Positions 1 to 7,269 of a stretch of 12,446 bases of DNA are shown here, one piece after another. Origin of the DNA: CAYVTV01 sp964526475 (GTDB lineage: Bacteria; Bacteroidota; Bacteroidia; Bacteroidales; GCA-2748055). The position numbers and the translations under genes were made by a program. The DNA is taken from the NCBI GenBank assembly GCA_964526475.1, contig CAZGKF010000067.1:1-12446 (forward strand). The letters are read 5' to 3'. Below the pieces are notes generated by a model. That model saw only the letters and a program-made list of their open reading frames with translations, was not told the DNA's origin and ran no database searches. The number at the start of each line of letters is the position of its first letter. The first letter of the stretch is position 1.

Positions 1-38
1 TATTTGTATTTTGAGATTTGTTATTTGTTTGGTTGTGG
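1..38. repeat. Degenerate ATTTG-rich low-complexity tract
   Basis: The first 38 bases contain no C on the plus strand and include several ATTTG units (for example ATTTGTTATTTG). On the minus strand this reads as CAAAT/AACAAAT units downstream of the protease gene. It looks like a low-complexity intergenic spacer rather than coding DNA. It is cut by the window edge, so its true length is unknown. A minus-strand frame of about 32 codons runs open through it, but the translation is low-complexity and unconvincing. Confidence 0.5.
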
Positions 39-91
39 CTTGTCCACGTTAGGTTTATTAAAGGGATATCTTTTCTGCAACCGGGTATTCT

Positions 92-119
92 TATCATTTA
101 ATGATCAGGGATAATGATA
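92..119. repeat. Small nested AT-rich inverted repeats
   Basis: ATCATT at 93-98 can pair with AATGAT at 100-105. TATCATT at 92-98 can alternatively pair with AATGATA at 113-119. This lies about 30-60 bases past the stop of the S41 protease gene on the minus strand. There is no GC-rich stem and no following T-run, so it does not qualify as an intrinsic terminator. It may still be a weak 3'-end structure. Confidence 0.3.
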
Positions 120-150
120 TAAGGTCTCATTCAGTTGACACAATACCATC

Positions 151-1752
151 TTAATTGTCAAGTTGCACCTGAAGCTTATCATTATATAACTGACTGCTGT
201 TTATAATTTCGAGTGCTCTAATAAATGCAGGATCATTTTCGATAACTATCTGATAAAATTCGGAAGTATCCCATAGATCTCTGGCAATATAAGCTTTAAT
301 AAGCAATAAAAGCTTAGATTCACTTTTTTGAAAATCAGATTTACTATATTCAATACCTTCTTTTTCAGCATACTCAATCAATTTCCCTGCAATTTTTTCC
401 TGCACAATAAATTTTTCTTTAAAACTTTCAAAATCAGGATATTTTTGTTTTAATGCATTTCTGTTTTCATCAACATATTTGAGTACAAACTGATTAAGTA
501 CACCTCTGCTAATAAGGTCACGGTAATACTCTGAATAAGATGTTGTATCCAGAGGCACAAAATAATCCGGCATTATTCCTCCCCCGCCATATACTATACG
601 GTTTTTATTCAGGGTACGATACTTAAGTGAATCAGGAAATACTTTAATATCTCCTTTATCGAATTCACCTTTGTTATATCTGGTTATCAAATCTTTGGAA
701 TATTCCTCAAAACCGTCTTTATAAGGTCTCTGAATAAGTCTGCCGGTTGGAGTATAATACTTCGCAACAGTAAGTCTTATCATTGAACCATCAGTCAGAA
801 GGAAAGGCTGTTGCACAAGTCCCTTTCCGAATGACCTTCGTCCGACTACTACTGCTCTATCCCAGTCCTGCAAGGCACCAGCAACAATTTCGCTTGCAGA
901 AGCTGAATTTTCATCAATCAAAACTACCACTCTGCCACCCAGTAATTCGCCTTTATCAGTTGACATATAATTTCTCCGTGGGTTTTGCATACCTTTAGTA
1001 TATACTATCATTTTTTTTCCATCAATAAACTGATCAGCCAAATCTACAGCAACCCGGAGGTAACCTCCTCCATTTCCACTAAGGTCCAGAATCATGTTTT
1101 CCATATTCTGTGACTTTAATTTTTTTATAGCATTATTAAATTCATTAAAGGAAGTACTTGAAAATCTTGATAATTTTATATATCCGGTATTATCATTGAC
1201 CATATAAGATGCATCTATACTATAAATAGGAATTTTATCACGGATAATAATAAAATCCATCAGTTGAGGATAATTTTTTCTTGCAATCGAAACTTTAACA
1301 CTTGTTCCCTTCGGCCCCTTCAATTTTTTCTGAACATCAATATTTGTAATTCCTACCCCTGCTGCCAGGTCACCATCAATCCGGATAATCCTGTCTCCTG
1401 CTCTGATACCAACTTTTTCTGAAGGTCCACCGGTGATGGGACTTATAATATAAATAGTATCATTCATAATATTAAAGGAAATACCTATGCCTTCGAAGCT
1501 GCCATCCAGTGGTTCCTGCATGGCTTTGACCTCCTCCCTGGATAAATATGATGAATGCGGATCAAGATTATGAAGCATATCAATGATGACTTTTTCCACA
1601 AGTTTATCTTCATTGACAGTATCTACATAAAATCTGGAGATTCTATCGAAAACTTCACCAAACTTAAGGGACTGTTCTGTGAATTGTGAAAGTGCAGATA
1701 TTTGTATAAAAAATATCAGCAATCCTGCAATAACTAAATTTCTGGAATACAT
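151..1752 (-). CDS. S41-family C-terminal processing peptidase (CtpA/Prc-like)
   Basis: This 533-residue serine protease of the S41 (C-terminal processing, Tsp/Prc/CtpA) family is probably exported to the periplasm. Residues 1-22 form a signal peptide with a hydrophobic core (residues 6-20) and likely cleavage before Gln23. An N-terminal helical segment (about 25-80) is followed by a PDZ domain (about 82-160, with GIGISF at 88-93 and GDRIIRIDG at 119-127), which normally recognises substrate C-termini. The catalytic core follows. SASASE at 283-288 holds the predicted nucleophile Ser285, and SFGKG at 307-311 holds the general base Lys310, with the 25-residue spacing typical of the Ser/Lys dyad. 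A C-terminal region of about 170 residues completes the protein. It starts with ATG 94 bases after guaA on the same strand. That gap is AT-rich and I see no clear promoter in it. The family is firm; the physiological substrate cannot be read from the sequence. Confidence 0.93.
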   Translation of the reverse strand: MYSRNLVIAGLLIFFIQISALSQFTEQSLKFGEVFDRISRFYVDTVNEDKLVEKVIIDMLHNLDPHSSYLSREEVKAMQEPLDGSFEGIGISFNIMNDTIYIISPITGGPSEKVGIRAGDRIIRIDGDLAAGVGITNIDVQKKLKGPKGTSVKVSIARKNYPQLMDFIIIRDKIPIYSIDASYMVNDNTGYIKLSRFSSTSFNEFNNAIKKLKSQNMENMILDLSGNGGGYLRVAVDLADQFIDGKKMIVYTKGMQNPRRNYMSTDKGELLGGRVVVLIDENSASASEIVAGALQDWDRAVVVGRRSFGKGLVQQPFLLTDGSMIRLTVAKYYTPTGRLIQRPYKDGFEEYSKDLITRYNKGEFDKGDIKVFPDSLKYRTLNKNRIVYGGGGIMPDYFVPLDTTSYSEYYRDLISRGVLNQFVLKYVDENRNALKQKYPDFESFKEKFIVQEKIAGKLIEYAEKEGIEYSKSDFQKSESKLLLLIKAYIARDLWDTSEFYQIVIENDPAFIRALEIINSSQLYNDKLQVQLDN

Positions 1753-1846
1753 AATAAATTTTTTAATAAATTTTTAAAATTCAAAAAGCAAGCCTATCAG
1801 ATAACAAAAAAGAATATATTTAGTTTTTCAGATTATATATATTAAA

Positions 1847-3376
1847 TTACTCCCACTCAATTGTTGCAGGAGGTTTAGAACTAATATCATAAACCACTCT
1901 GTTAATTCCTTTTACTTTATTAATTATTTCGTTTGAAACTTTGCTGAGAAACTCATAAGGAAGATGCGACCAGTCGGCAGTCATCCCATCTGTTGAACCA
2001 ACTGCTCTTAGAGCAAGAACGTTTTCATAAGTTCTCTCATCACCCATTACTCCGACAGAATTGACTGGCAGAAGTATAGCTGCGGCCTGCCAGACACTGT
2101 CATACAAACCATATTCCTTTAATGCATTTATGTATATTTCGTCGGCTTCCTGAAGAATTTTAACTTTCTCAGGGCTGACCTCTCCAAGAATTCTGATTGC
2201 CAGTCCCGGTCCGGGAAATGGATGTCTTCTAAGTAACTCTGATGGAAGACCCAGGGAATATCCTATTCTCCTGACTTCATCTTTAAAAAGTAATTTAAGA
2301 GGTTCAATAACTTTTAATTTCATGATATCAGGTAAACCTCCTACATTATGATGAGATTTTATTGTTGCAGAAGGACCATTAACTGAAATAGATTCAATTA
2401 CATCCGGATAGATCGTTCCCTGCCCTAACCACTTAACATCTTTTATTTTATGTGCCTCCTCCTCAAAGACCTCTATGAAATTTCTTCCAACACTCTTTCT
2501 TTTCAGTTCAGGATCAGTCAGTCCTCTTAATCCGTGAAAAAACTTTTCAGCCGTATTAATACCGATAACTTTAAGCCCAAGTTTATGATAAAATTTCATC
2601 ACTTTCTCAAATTCATTTTTTCTGAGAAGTCCGTGATCAACAAATATGCAGGTGAGATTACTTCCAATTGCACGATAGAGAAGTGTTGCTGCAACAGAGG
2701 AATCAACTCCCCCGGATAATCCCAGAACAACTTTATCTTCCCCAAGTTCATTTTTTAACTCAAGAATAGTAGATTCAATAAATGATTCCGGTGTCCAGTT
2801 TCTGGAACACCCACATATATCAATAACAAAATTTTCAATTATGGAAGATCCTTCCGTTGTATGATATACTTCAGGGTGAAACTGCAGCCCATATATTTTT
2901 TTCTTCTTTACAGAAAATGCTGCTATTTCAATATCATTTGTGCCGGAAATTACTTCATATCCCTCCGGTAATGTTGAGATGGTGTCAGCATGCGACATCC
3001 ACACCTGAGTATTAGTACTGATATTATGAAAAAGCGGATTATCATTTTTTACATATTTTAACCTTGCTCTTCCATATTCACGTTTATCTGAACGTGAAAC
3101 TTCTCCACCATTATGCCAAACCAGAAACTGTGCCCCGTAGCAAATCCCCAGTAAAGGGATATCCGTAATAAGTGATCCTATATCTGGTATGGGAGCACCT
3201 TTTTCCCTCACAGAAAATGGACTTCCTGAAAGAATAATACCCTTAACTGTATCAGTAATTTCCGGAAAATGATTATACGGATGTATTTCACAATACACAT
3301 TCAATTCTCTCACTCTTCTTGCGATAAGCTGTGTATACTGGGAGCCAAAGTCCAGAATAAGGATGAGTTCTTTCAC
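1847..3376 (-). CDS. guaA: GMP synthase (glutamine-hydrolysing)
   Basis: GuaA converts XMP to GMP using ATP and glutamine, the last step of de novo guanine nucleotide synthesis in the cytoplasm. From the chosen GTG start the protein has 509 residues, the normal family length. The class-I amidotransferase domain covers about 4-190: the nucleophile is Cys79 in GICYGAQF, and His167/Glu169 in FHPEV complete the triad. The ATP-pyrophosphatase domain has its P-loop SGGVDSS at 221-227. The C-terminal dimerisation domain ends in KPPATIEWE, the hallmark GuaA tail. The frame stays open upstream to a TTG at 3445 that would overlap the rnz stop, giving 532 residues. I prefer the GTG because the family protein begins right at KELILILDFGSQ, and a promoter-like -7 box lies 20 bases upstream of it. 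It follows rnz by 65 bases on the same strand. Confidence 0.95.
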   Translation of the reverse strand: MKELILILDFGSQYTQLIARRVRELNVYCEIHPYNHFPEITDTVKGIILSGSPFSVREKGAPIPDIGSLITDIPLLGICYGAQFLVWHNGGEVSRSDKREYGRARLKYVKNDNPLFHNISTNTQVWMSHADTISTLPEGYEVISGTNDIEIAAFSVKKKKIYGLQFHPEVYHTTEGSSIIENFVIDICGCSRNWTPESFIESTILELKNELGEDKVVLGLSGGVDSSVAATLLYRAIGSNLTCIFVDHGLLRKNEFEKVMKFYHKLGLKVIGINTAEKFFHGLRGLTDPELKRKSVGRNFIEVFEEEAHKIKDVKWLGQGTIYPDVIESISVNGPSATIKSHHNVGGLPDIMKLKVIEPLKLLFKDEVRRIGYSLGLPSELLRRHPFPGPGLAIRILGEVSPEKVKILQEADEIYINALKEYGLYDSVWQAAAILLPVNSVGVMGDERTYENVLALRAVGSTDGMTADWSHLPYEFLSKVSNEIINKVKGINRVVYDISSKPPATIEWE

Positions 3377-3396
3377 GTTTTTAATTTTATAAGCAA

Positions 3397-3427
3397 CAAA
3401 AATAGCACTAATTTTTAAAGAACCGAA
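3397..3427 (-). promoter_or_regulatory. Probable Bacteroidota-type promoter for guaA
   Basis: On the minus strand TATTTTTG (plus-strand positions 3397-3404) matches the Bacteroidota sigma-70 -7 consensus TAnnTTTG exactly. TTCG (3424-3427) lies 19 bases upstream and matches the -33 TTTG element in three of four positions. Transcription would begin about 13-15 bases before the GTG at 3376, giving a very short leader. This would let guaA be expressed independently of the upstream rpsA-STAS-rnz genes. Confidence 0.5.
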
Positions 3428-3441
3428 TACGACTGAAAAGA

Positions 3442-4386
3442 TCAACTTTGTTCTGTGATCGATGTTCTGACACGCTCAACAAAAAAGATGTCTCCATCAT
3501 TTACTCCCTCAGTTTCCGGAAAAACAGTTCTTGCTTCTTCTGCAATTTTCTCCGGATTTTTATATCGGGAAGAATAATGACCTATAAGCAAACGTTTTAC
3601 ATTAGCAGTTTTTGCTATTGAAGCTGCCTGATATCCAGTGGAGTGAAAAGTAGTTTCCGCAATTTTAGCTTCAGAAGTTGCGAAGGTGGCTTCATGGTAT
3701 AACAAATCCACTTCTTCAACTATCCCGGAAATTGCAGGATCAAATCCTGTATCTGAACAGTATGCATATGAACGTGGTTTCCAGGGTGGGATGGTAAGCT
3801 GATTATTTGGCACAATTTCACCGCTGTACAGAACCAGATTTTCTCCTCTTTTAATTGCATTAATCTCTTCGATTCCGGGTTTATAAATATCCATAGCTTC
3901 CTTTTTCAGGTTAAGAAGAGAAGGTAATTCACGGAATAAGAATCCATAGGTAGGGCCCCGGTGTTTCAAAGGGAAACAGGTTACAGTTAATGATTTATCC
4001 CTGAATATTTCTGTTGGTCTGGAAAAATTCAAAGGATGCAGAACGATCCGGTAATCCAGATTTTTCCCGAAGTGAGATGAATAGAAATCAATTATTGCCT
4101 GAATTTCATTTGGAGCGAAGATATGCAATTCAGTTTTTCTGGCCAGCAACTGGAATGAGGAAAGGAGACCAAATAATCCGAATACATGATCGCCGTGTAT
4201 ATGGCTGATAAAAATATTATAAATTTTCCCCAGACCAATTCTGAATTTTCTTAATTGCATCTGTGTGCCTTCCCCACAATCAATTAAATAAAACCGCTCA
4301 TTTACATTAAGTAAATGAGCGGAGGGAAAACGTTTTGATGTAGGCAGTGCAGAACTGCTACCAAGAACTGTTAAAGAAAAACGCAC
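3442..4386 (-). CDS. rnz: Ribonuclease Z (tRNA 3'-processing endonuclease)
   Basis: RNase Z is a zinc-dependent metallo-beta-lactamase-fold endonuclease that trims tRNA precursors 3' of the discriminator base. The protein has 314 residues, the short bacterial form. The metal-binding motif SHIHGDH (61-67) supplies His62, His64, Asp66 and His67. Further ligands fit His142 (LKHRG), Asp212 (SDTG) and His270 (IGHYSSRY). The family motifs HEATF (231-235) and HST (248-250) are present. The insertion at about 152-197, including KPG and KRGENLV, corresponds to the flexible exosite arm that grips tRNA. The start is GTG, chosen because the family begins at this point (RFSLTVLGSSSA) and no ATG lies between the upstream stop and it. 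It follows the STAS gene by 22 bases, so co-transcription with it and rpsA is likely. Confidence 0.94.
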   Translation of the reverse strand: MRFSLTVLGSSSALPTSKRFPSAHLLNVNERFYLIDCGEGTQMQLRKFRIGLGKIYNIFISHIHGDHVFGLFGLLSSFQLLARKTELHIFAPNEIQAIIDFYSSHFGKNLDYRIVLHPLNFSRPTEIFRDKSLTVTCFPLKHRGPTYGFLFRELPSLLNLKKEAMDIYKPGIEEINAIKRGENLVLYSGEIVPNNQLTIPPWKPRSYAYCSDTGFDPAISGIVEEVDLLYHEATFATSEAKIAETTFHSTGYQAASIAKTANVKRLLIGHYSSRYKNPEKIAEEARTVFPETEGVNDGDIFFVERVRTSITEQS

Positions 4387-4408
4387 AATAAAAATTTGAA
4401 AGGGGTAA

Positions 4409-4753
4409 TCAGTTACCTTCGATCATTTTCTCAGCATCTACAACTGTTGGAGTTATATTTAAAACAGTATCCAGTTGAGAGATTGTTATAAGCCTTTCCA
4501 CAGCATCATTCAACCCGGTAAGAACGAAAGTGCCGTTTCCGTTTTTACAAAGCCTGTTTGCAACAAGAATAGCACTTAAACCGGAAGAATCACAATAACG
4601 GCATCCACTTAGATCGAGGATGATGTTTTTTTCACCATTACCAGATATCAACACCAGTTCTGATTTAAGAGTCGGAGCAATATGGGTATCCAATTTTTCT
4701 TCCAATACTTTAATCAGCGTATGGTTTTCAAGTTTATCAATTTTGAATTCCAT
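4409..4753 (-). CDS. STAS-domain protein, anti-sigma-factor antagonist type
   Basis: This small cytoplasmic protein of 114 residues consists of a single STAS domain, the fold of SpoIIAA/RsbV anti-anti-sigma factors. The diagnostic segment is NIILDLSG (43-50) followed by CDSSGLS (54-60). The DSSG motif carries the serine (Ser57 by analogy with SpoIIAA Ser58) that a partner kinase phosphorylates in that family. I chose the ATG at 4753 because the STAS fold begins there. The frame is open further upstream to 4831, but that would overlap the rpsA end and add a lysine-rich, non-conserved tail. It lies 28 bases after rpsA and 22 before rnz in one direction, so it probably shares their transcript. 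No RsbW-like kinase, PP2C phosphatase or alternative sigma factor is encoded in the window, so its target is unknown. Confidence 0.85.
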   Translation of the reverse strand: MEFKIDKLENHTLIKVLEEKLDTHIAPTLKSELVLISGNGEKNIILDLSGCRYCDSSGLSAILVANRLCKNGNGTFVLTGLNDAVERLITISQLDTVLNITPTVVDAEKMIEGN

Positions 4754-4781
4754 TTTTTTATTTTTTTTTAACAAGCCTAAT

Positions 4782-7040
4782 TTAATCATTTTCTTTATTT
4801 CTACCAGCATTTTTTTTCTGTTTCTTTTCAAGTTCAGTTTTAAGAGCAGATAAATCAGTTATATCACCAAGAGTTGTTTTCTCCAGATTCGCCCTGATTT
4901 TTTTCTGAGCTCTTTTTGTAGCTGTTTCCTGATTTTTCTTTGCATTTATTGCTTCAGCTTTTTTATCTTCCTCAAAAACTCTGGTATGAGATAAAACTAT
5001 TTTTTTTGCTGATTTGGAAAATTCAAGTACTTTAAAGGGAAGCTTTTCATCATTTTTGGCTACAGAACCATCTTCCTTAACAAGATTTTTTGTAGAAGCA
5101 AATCCCTCTACACCATATGGCAGTGCAACTAATGCACCCTTATCATGTATATCAATAATAGTTCCTTCATGAATGGAATTTAGTTCAAAAACCGTTTCGA
5201 ATACATCCCATGGATTTTCCTCAAGTTGTTTATGGCCGAGACTGAGCCTTCTGTTGTTACTATCTATCTCAAGAACAACTACTTCAATTTCCACCCCAAT
5301 GGATGTAAATTCTGATGGATGTTTAATTTTTTTAGTCCAAGAGAGATCAGAAATATGTATTAGTCCGTCAACGCCCTCTTCTATTTCAACAAATACTCCG
5401 AAATTGGTAAAGTTGCGGACTTTTGCTATATGTCTTGAACCAACTGCATATTTTTCCTGAATATCTTCCCATGGATCTGTTTTAAGTTGTTTCATTCCAA
5501 GCGACATTTTCCTTTCCTCCCTGTCCAGTGTAAGAATTACAGCTTCCACCTCATCCCCTACTTTCATAAACTCCTGAGCACTTCTAAGATGCTGTGACCA
5601 GGACATTTCAGAAACGTGAATAAGCCCTTCAACTCCTGGTGCTATCTCGATAAAAGCTCCATAATCGGCGAGTACAACTACTTTACCACTTATTTTATCT
5701 CCAATTTTAAGATCAGGATTAAGCGAATCCCAGGGATGTGGAGTAAGTTGTTTCAGACCCAGGGCAATTCTTTTTTTCTCATCATCGAAATCGAGAATTA
5801 CCACATTAAGTTTCTGATCCAGTTCAACGATTTCTTCCGGATGGTTGACCCTTCCCCATGAAAGATCAGTAATGTGGATAAGACCATCTACACCACCAAG
5901 ATCAATAAACACTCCGTAGGTTGTTATATTCTTTACAGTTCCTTCAAGAACCTGTCCTTTTTCCAGCTTAGCTATTATTTCCTTCTTCTGCTGTTCAAGT
6001 TCTTCTTCAATAAGAGCTTTATGAGAAACTACGACGTTCCTGAATTCATGATTTATTTTTACTACTTTAAACTCCATTGTTTTATTAACGAAAGCATCGT
6101 AATCACGAATAGGTTTAACATCAATCTGCGAACCGGGAAGAAATGCTTCAATACCAAAGACGTCTACTATCATTCCACCCTTGGTTCTGCATTTAATGTA
6201 ACCCTTAATTACCTCGTCATTTTCAAGAGCCTCATTAACACGATCCCACGACCTCATTGCCCTTGCTTTCTTATGTGAAAGCAATAACTGGCCCTGTTTA
6301 TCTTCCTTGCTTTCAACATAAACTTCAACCTTGTCTCCTACCTTAAGTTCCGGGTTATATCTGAATTCATTCAAACTTACAACGCCTTCGGATTTGTATC
6401 CGATATTAATAACAACCTCACGTTTGTTCATTGAAATAACTGTTCCCTCGATCACTTCATTTTCTGCTATTGTAGAAAGGGTTTCATTATAAATATCCTC
6501 ATATTTTACCTTTTCATCAGGTTTATATGGGTTATAGTCGTTAGTATAGCTTGCCCAATCAAAATCAGAAAAACCATTATCTCCGGTTTGAGATAATTCA
6601 ACCTCAATATCTTTTTCCTCTTCTTTATTATTTTCAACTTCTTCTTCAGCTTTAAAAGAATTTTCTGCTTCAGATTCTGTAGTATTAATTTCATCAGGTA
6701 TTTCAATATTACCGACAGCTTTTATGTCCGTTTCAGTTGAGGCATCGCTACTTTCTTCTTCAAAAGTTTTAACCTGCTCCTCAACATTTTCTTCTTCAAT
6801 TTTTGCAACAGCATCATTCTCTTCAGATTCGTCTTCAACAGCCGAAACTTTTTGTTCTTCAGTTTGTTCCAATATTTCTGCAACACTCTCATCATTATTA
6901 TTTTGAGAATCTTCTAATACACCCTCTGCTTCATCATTCAAAATTATTTCTGATTCGACCTTTTCCATTCCGGTTTCTTCCACTTCATTAATTACGCTGT
7001 CAGTGCTTTCTTCGATTATTTCTTTCTTTTTAATTGCCAT
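4782..7040 (-). CDS. rpsA: 30S ribosomal protein S1 with long acidic N-terminal extension
   Basis: S1 is the mRNA-binding protein of the small ribosomal subunit. The 752-residue product has six S1 (OB-fold) RNA-binding repeats at about 193-257, 274-341, 361-430, 446-517, 533-604 and 620-686. The best-conserved are repeats 3-5, with VDGLIHITDLSW (384-395), VEGLIHVSEMSW (470-481) and VDGLIHISDLSW (557-568). Repeats 1, 2 and 6 are diverged, as usual for S1. The lysine-rich tail includes LGDITDLSALK (724-734). Residues 1-160 are unusual: I count 56 Asp/Glu, 11 Lys and no Arg, so they are strongly acidic and probably disordered. The conserved Bacteroidota-like linker begins around FSDFDWASY (157-165). 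It starts with ATG without a Shine-Dalgarno sequence, consistent with the phylum. It is the first gene of a minus-strand run and has its own strong promoter-like sequence. Confidence 0.95.
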   Translation of the reverse strand: MAIKKKEIIEESTDSVINEVEETGMEKVESEIILNDEAEGVLEDSQNNNDESVAEILEQTEEQKVSAVEDESEENDAVAKIEEENVEEQVKTFEEESSDASTETDIKAVGNIEIPDEINTTESEAENSFKAEEEVENNKEEEKDIEVELSQTGDNGFSDFDWASYTNDYNPYKPDEKVKYEDIYNETLSTIAENEVIEGTVISMNKREVVINIGYKSEGVVSLNEFRYNPELKVGDKVEVYVESKEDKQGQLLLSHKKARAMRSWDRVNEALENDEVIKGYIKCRTKGGMIVDVFGIEAFLPGSQIDVKPIRDYDAFVNKTMEFKVVKINHEFRNVVVSHKALIEEELEQQKKEIIAKLEKGQVLEGTVKNITTYGVFIDLGGVDGLIHITDLSWGRVNHPEEIVELDQKLNVVILDFDDEKKRIALGLKQLTPHPWDSLNPDLKIGDKISGKVVVLADYGAFIEIAPGVEGLIHVSEMSWSQHLRSAQEFMKVGDEVEAVILTLDREERKMSLGMKQLKTDPWEDIQEKYAVGSRHIAKVRNFTNFGVFVEIEEGVDGLIHISDLSWTKKIKHPSEFTSIGVEIEVVVLEIDSNNRRLSLGHKQLEENPWDVFETVFELNSIHEGTIIDIHDKGALVALPYGVEGFASTKNLVKEDGSVAKNDEKLPFKVLEFSKSAKKIVLSHTRVFEEDKKAEAINAKKNQETATKRAQKKIRANLEKTTLGDITDLSALKTELEKKQKKNAGRNKEND

Positions 7041-7075
7041 GAATTTAAAATTAAATTAATAAGTTAGACATTATG

Positions 7076-7098
7076 TTATTTTTGGGATGCAAAAATAA
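7076..7098. repeat. Perfect 9-bp inverted repeat containing two opposed -7 boxes
   Basis: TTATTTTTG (7076-7084) and CAAAAATAA (7090-7098) are exact reverse complements separated by GGATG. Each arm contains a full TAnnTTTG element: one reads rightwards (7077-7084) and one leftwards (7090-7097). The two would face each other. The repeat could be an operator, a pair of overlapping promoters, or simply a coincidence of AT-rich promoter DNA. Confidence 0.6.
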
Positions 7099-7121
7099 GA
7101 ATTTATTAATTAAACTACCAA
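7090..7121 (-). promoter_or_regulatory. Probable rpsA promoter (Bacteroidota sigma-70 type)
   Basis: On the minus strand TATTTTTG (plus positions 7090-7097), followed by CATCCC, matches the -7 consensus TAnnTTTG exactly. TTGG (7118-7121) lies 20 bases upstream as a -33-like element. Transcription would start near 7083, giving a leader of roughly 43 bases before the rpsA ATG at 7040. This is the best promoter match in the window and fits a highly expressed ribosomal gene. Confidence 0.65.
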
Positions 7122-7235
7122 GGAATCATAGAATAAATGTAATAATATCGGGTATTACCTATTTTCCAAACAGGAATAATCCAGCTTCTGCATAAAAAAC
7201 AGAAATCATTTAACAAATCATCAGATTTAATGTGT

Positions 7236-7243
7236 TATTTTTA
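7236..7243 (+). promoter_or_regulatory. Weak -7-like box before the sugar-nucleotide operon
   Basis: TATTTTTA differs from TAnnTTTG at the last base only. It lies 26 bases before the ATG of the UDP-xylose synthase gene. No good -33 TTTG is found at the expected distance (the region around 7211-7215 reads TAACA). The alternative for this operon is the perfect box at 7077-7084, which also lacks a clear -33 element and would give a leader of about 180 bases. Confidence 0.25.
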
Positions 7244-7269
7244 GACCATGAAAAAACCATTTTGATATC

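Noticed and set aside
54..150. Intrinsic terminator after the S41 protease gene
   Set aside because: The only inverted repeats are short and AT-rich, and no T-run follows on the transcribed strand.
1753..1846. Possible promoter between guaA and the S41 protease gene
   Set aside because: Several TTTG strings occur on the minus strand (for example GCTTTTTG), but none has the TA of the -7 box, and the spacing to an upstream TTTG is too short (15 bases).
4754..4831. Upstream extension of the STAS frame overlapping the end of rpsA
   Set aside because: The added 26 residues are lysine-rich, overlap the rpsA coding end and lie outside the STAS fold. The ATG at 4753 gives a standard-length single-domain protein.
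5874..6278. 134-codon plus-strand open frame opposite rpsA
   Set aside because: It is antisense to well-conserved S1 repeats, has a Phe/Tyr/Asn-rich translation with no recognisable family, and is best explained as a shadow of the rpsA codon pattern.
6506..6706. Lysine/isoleucine-rich frame within the acidic rpsA extension
   Set aside because: This is the same strand in a shifted frame. Its composition follows directly from GAA/AAA-rich codons of the acidic tail. The rpsA frame continues unbroken into the S1 repeats, so no frameshift is needed.
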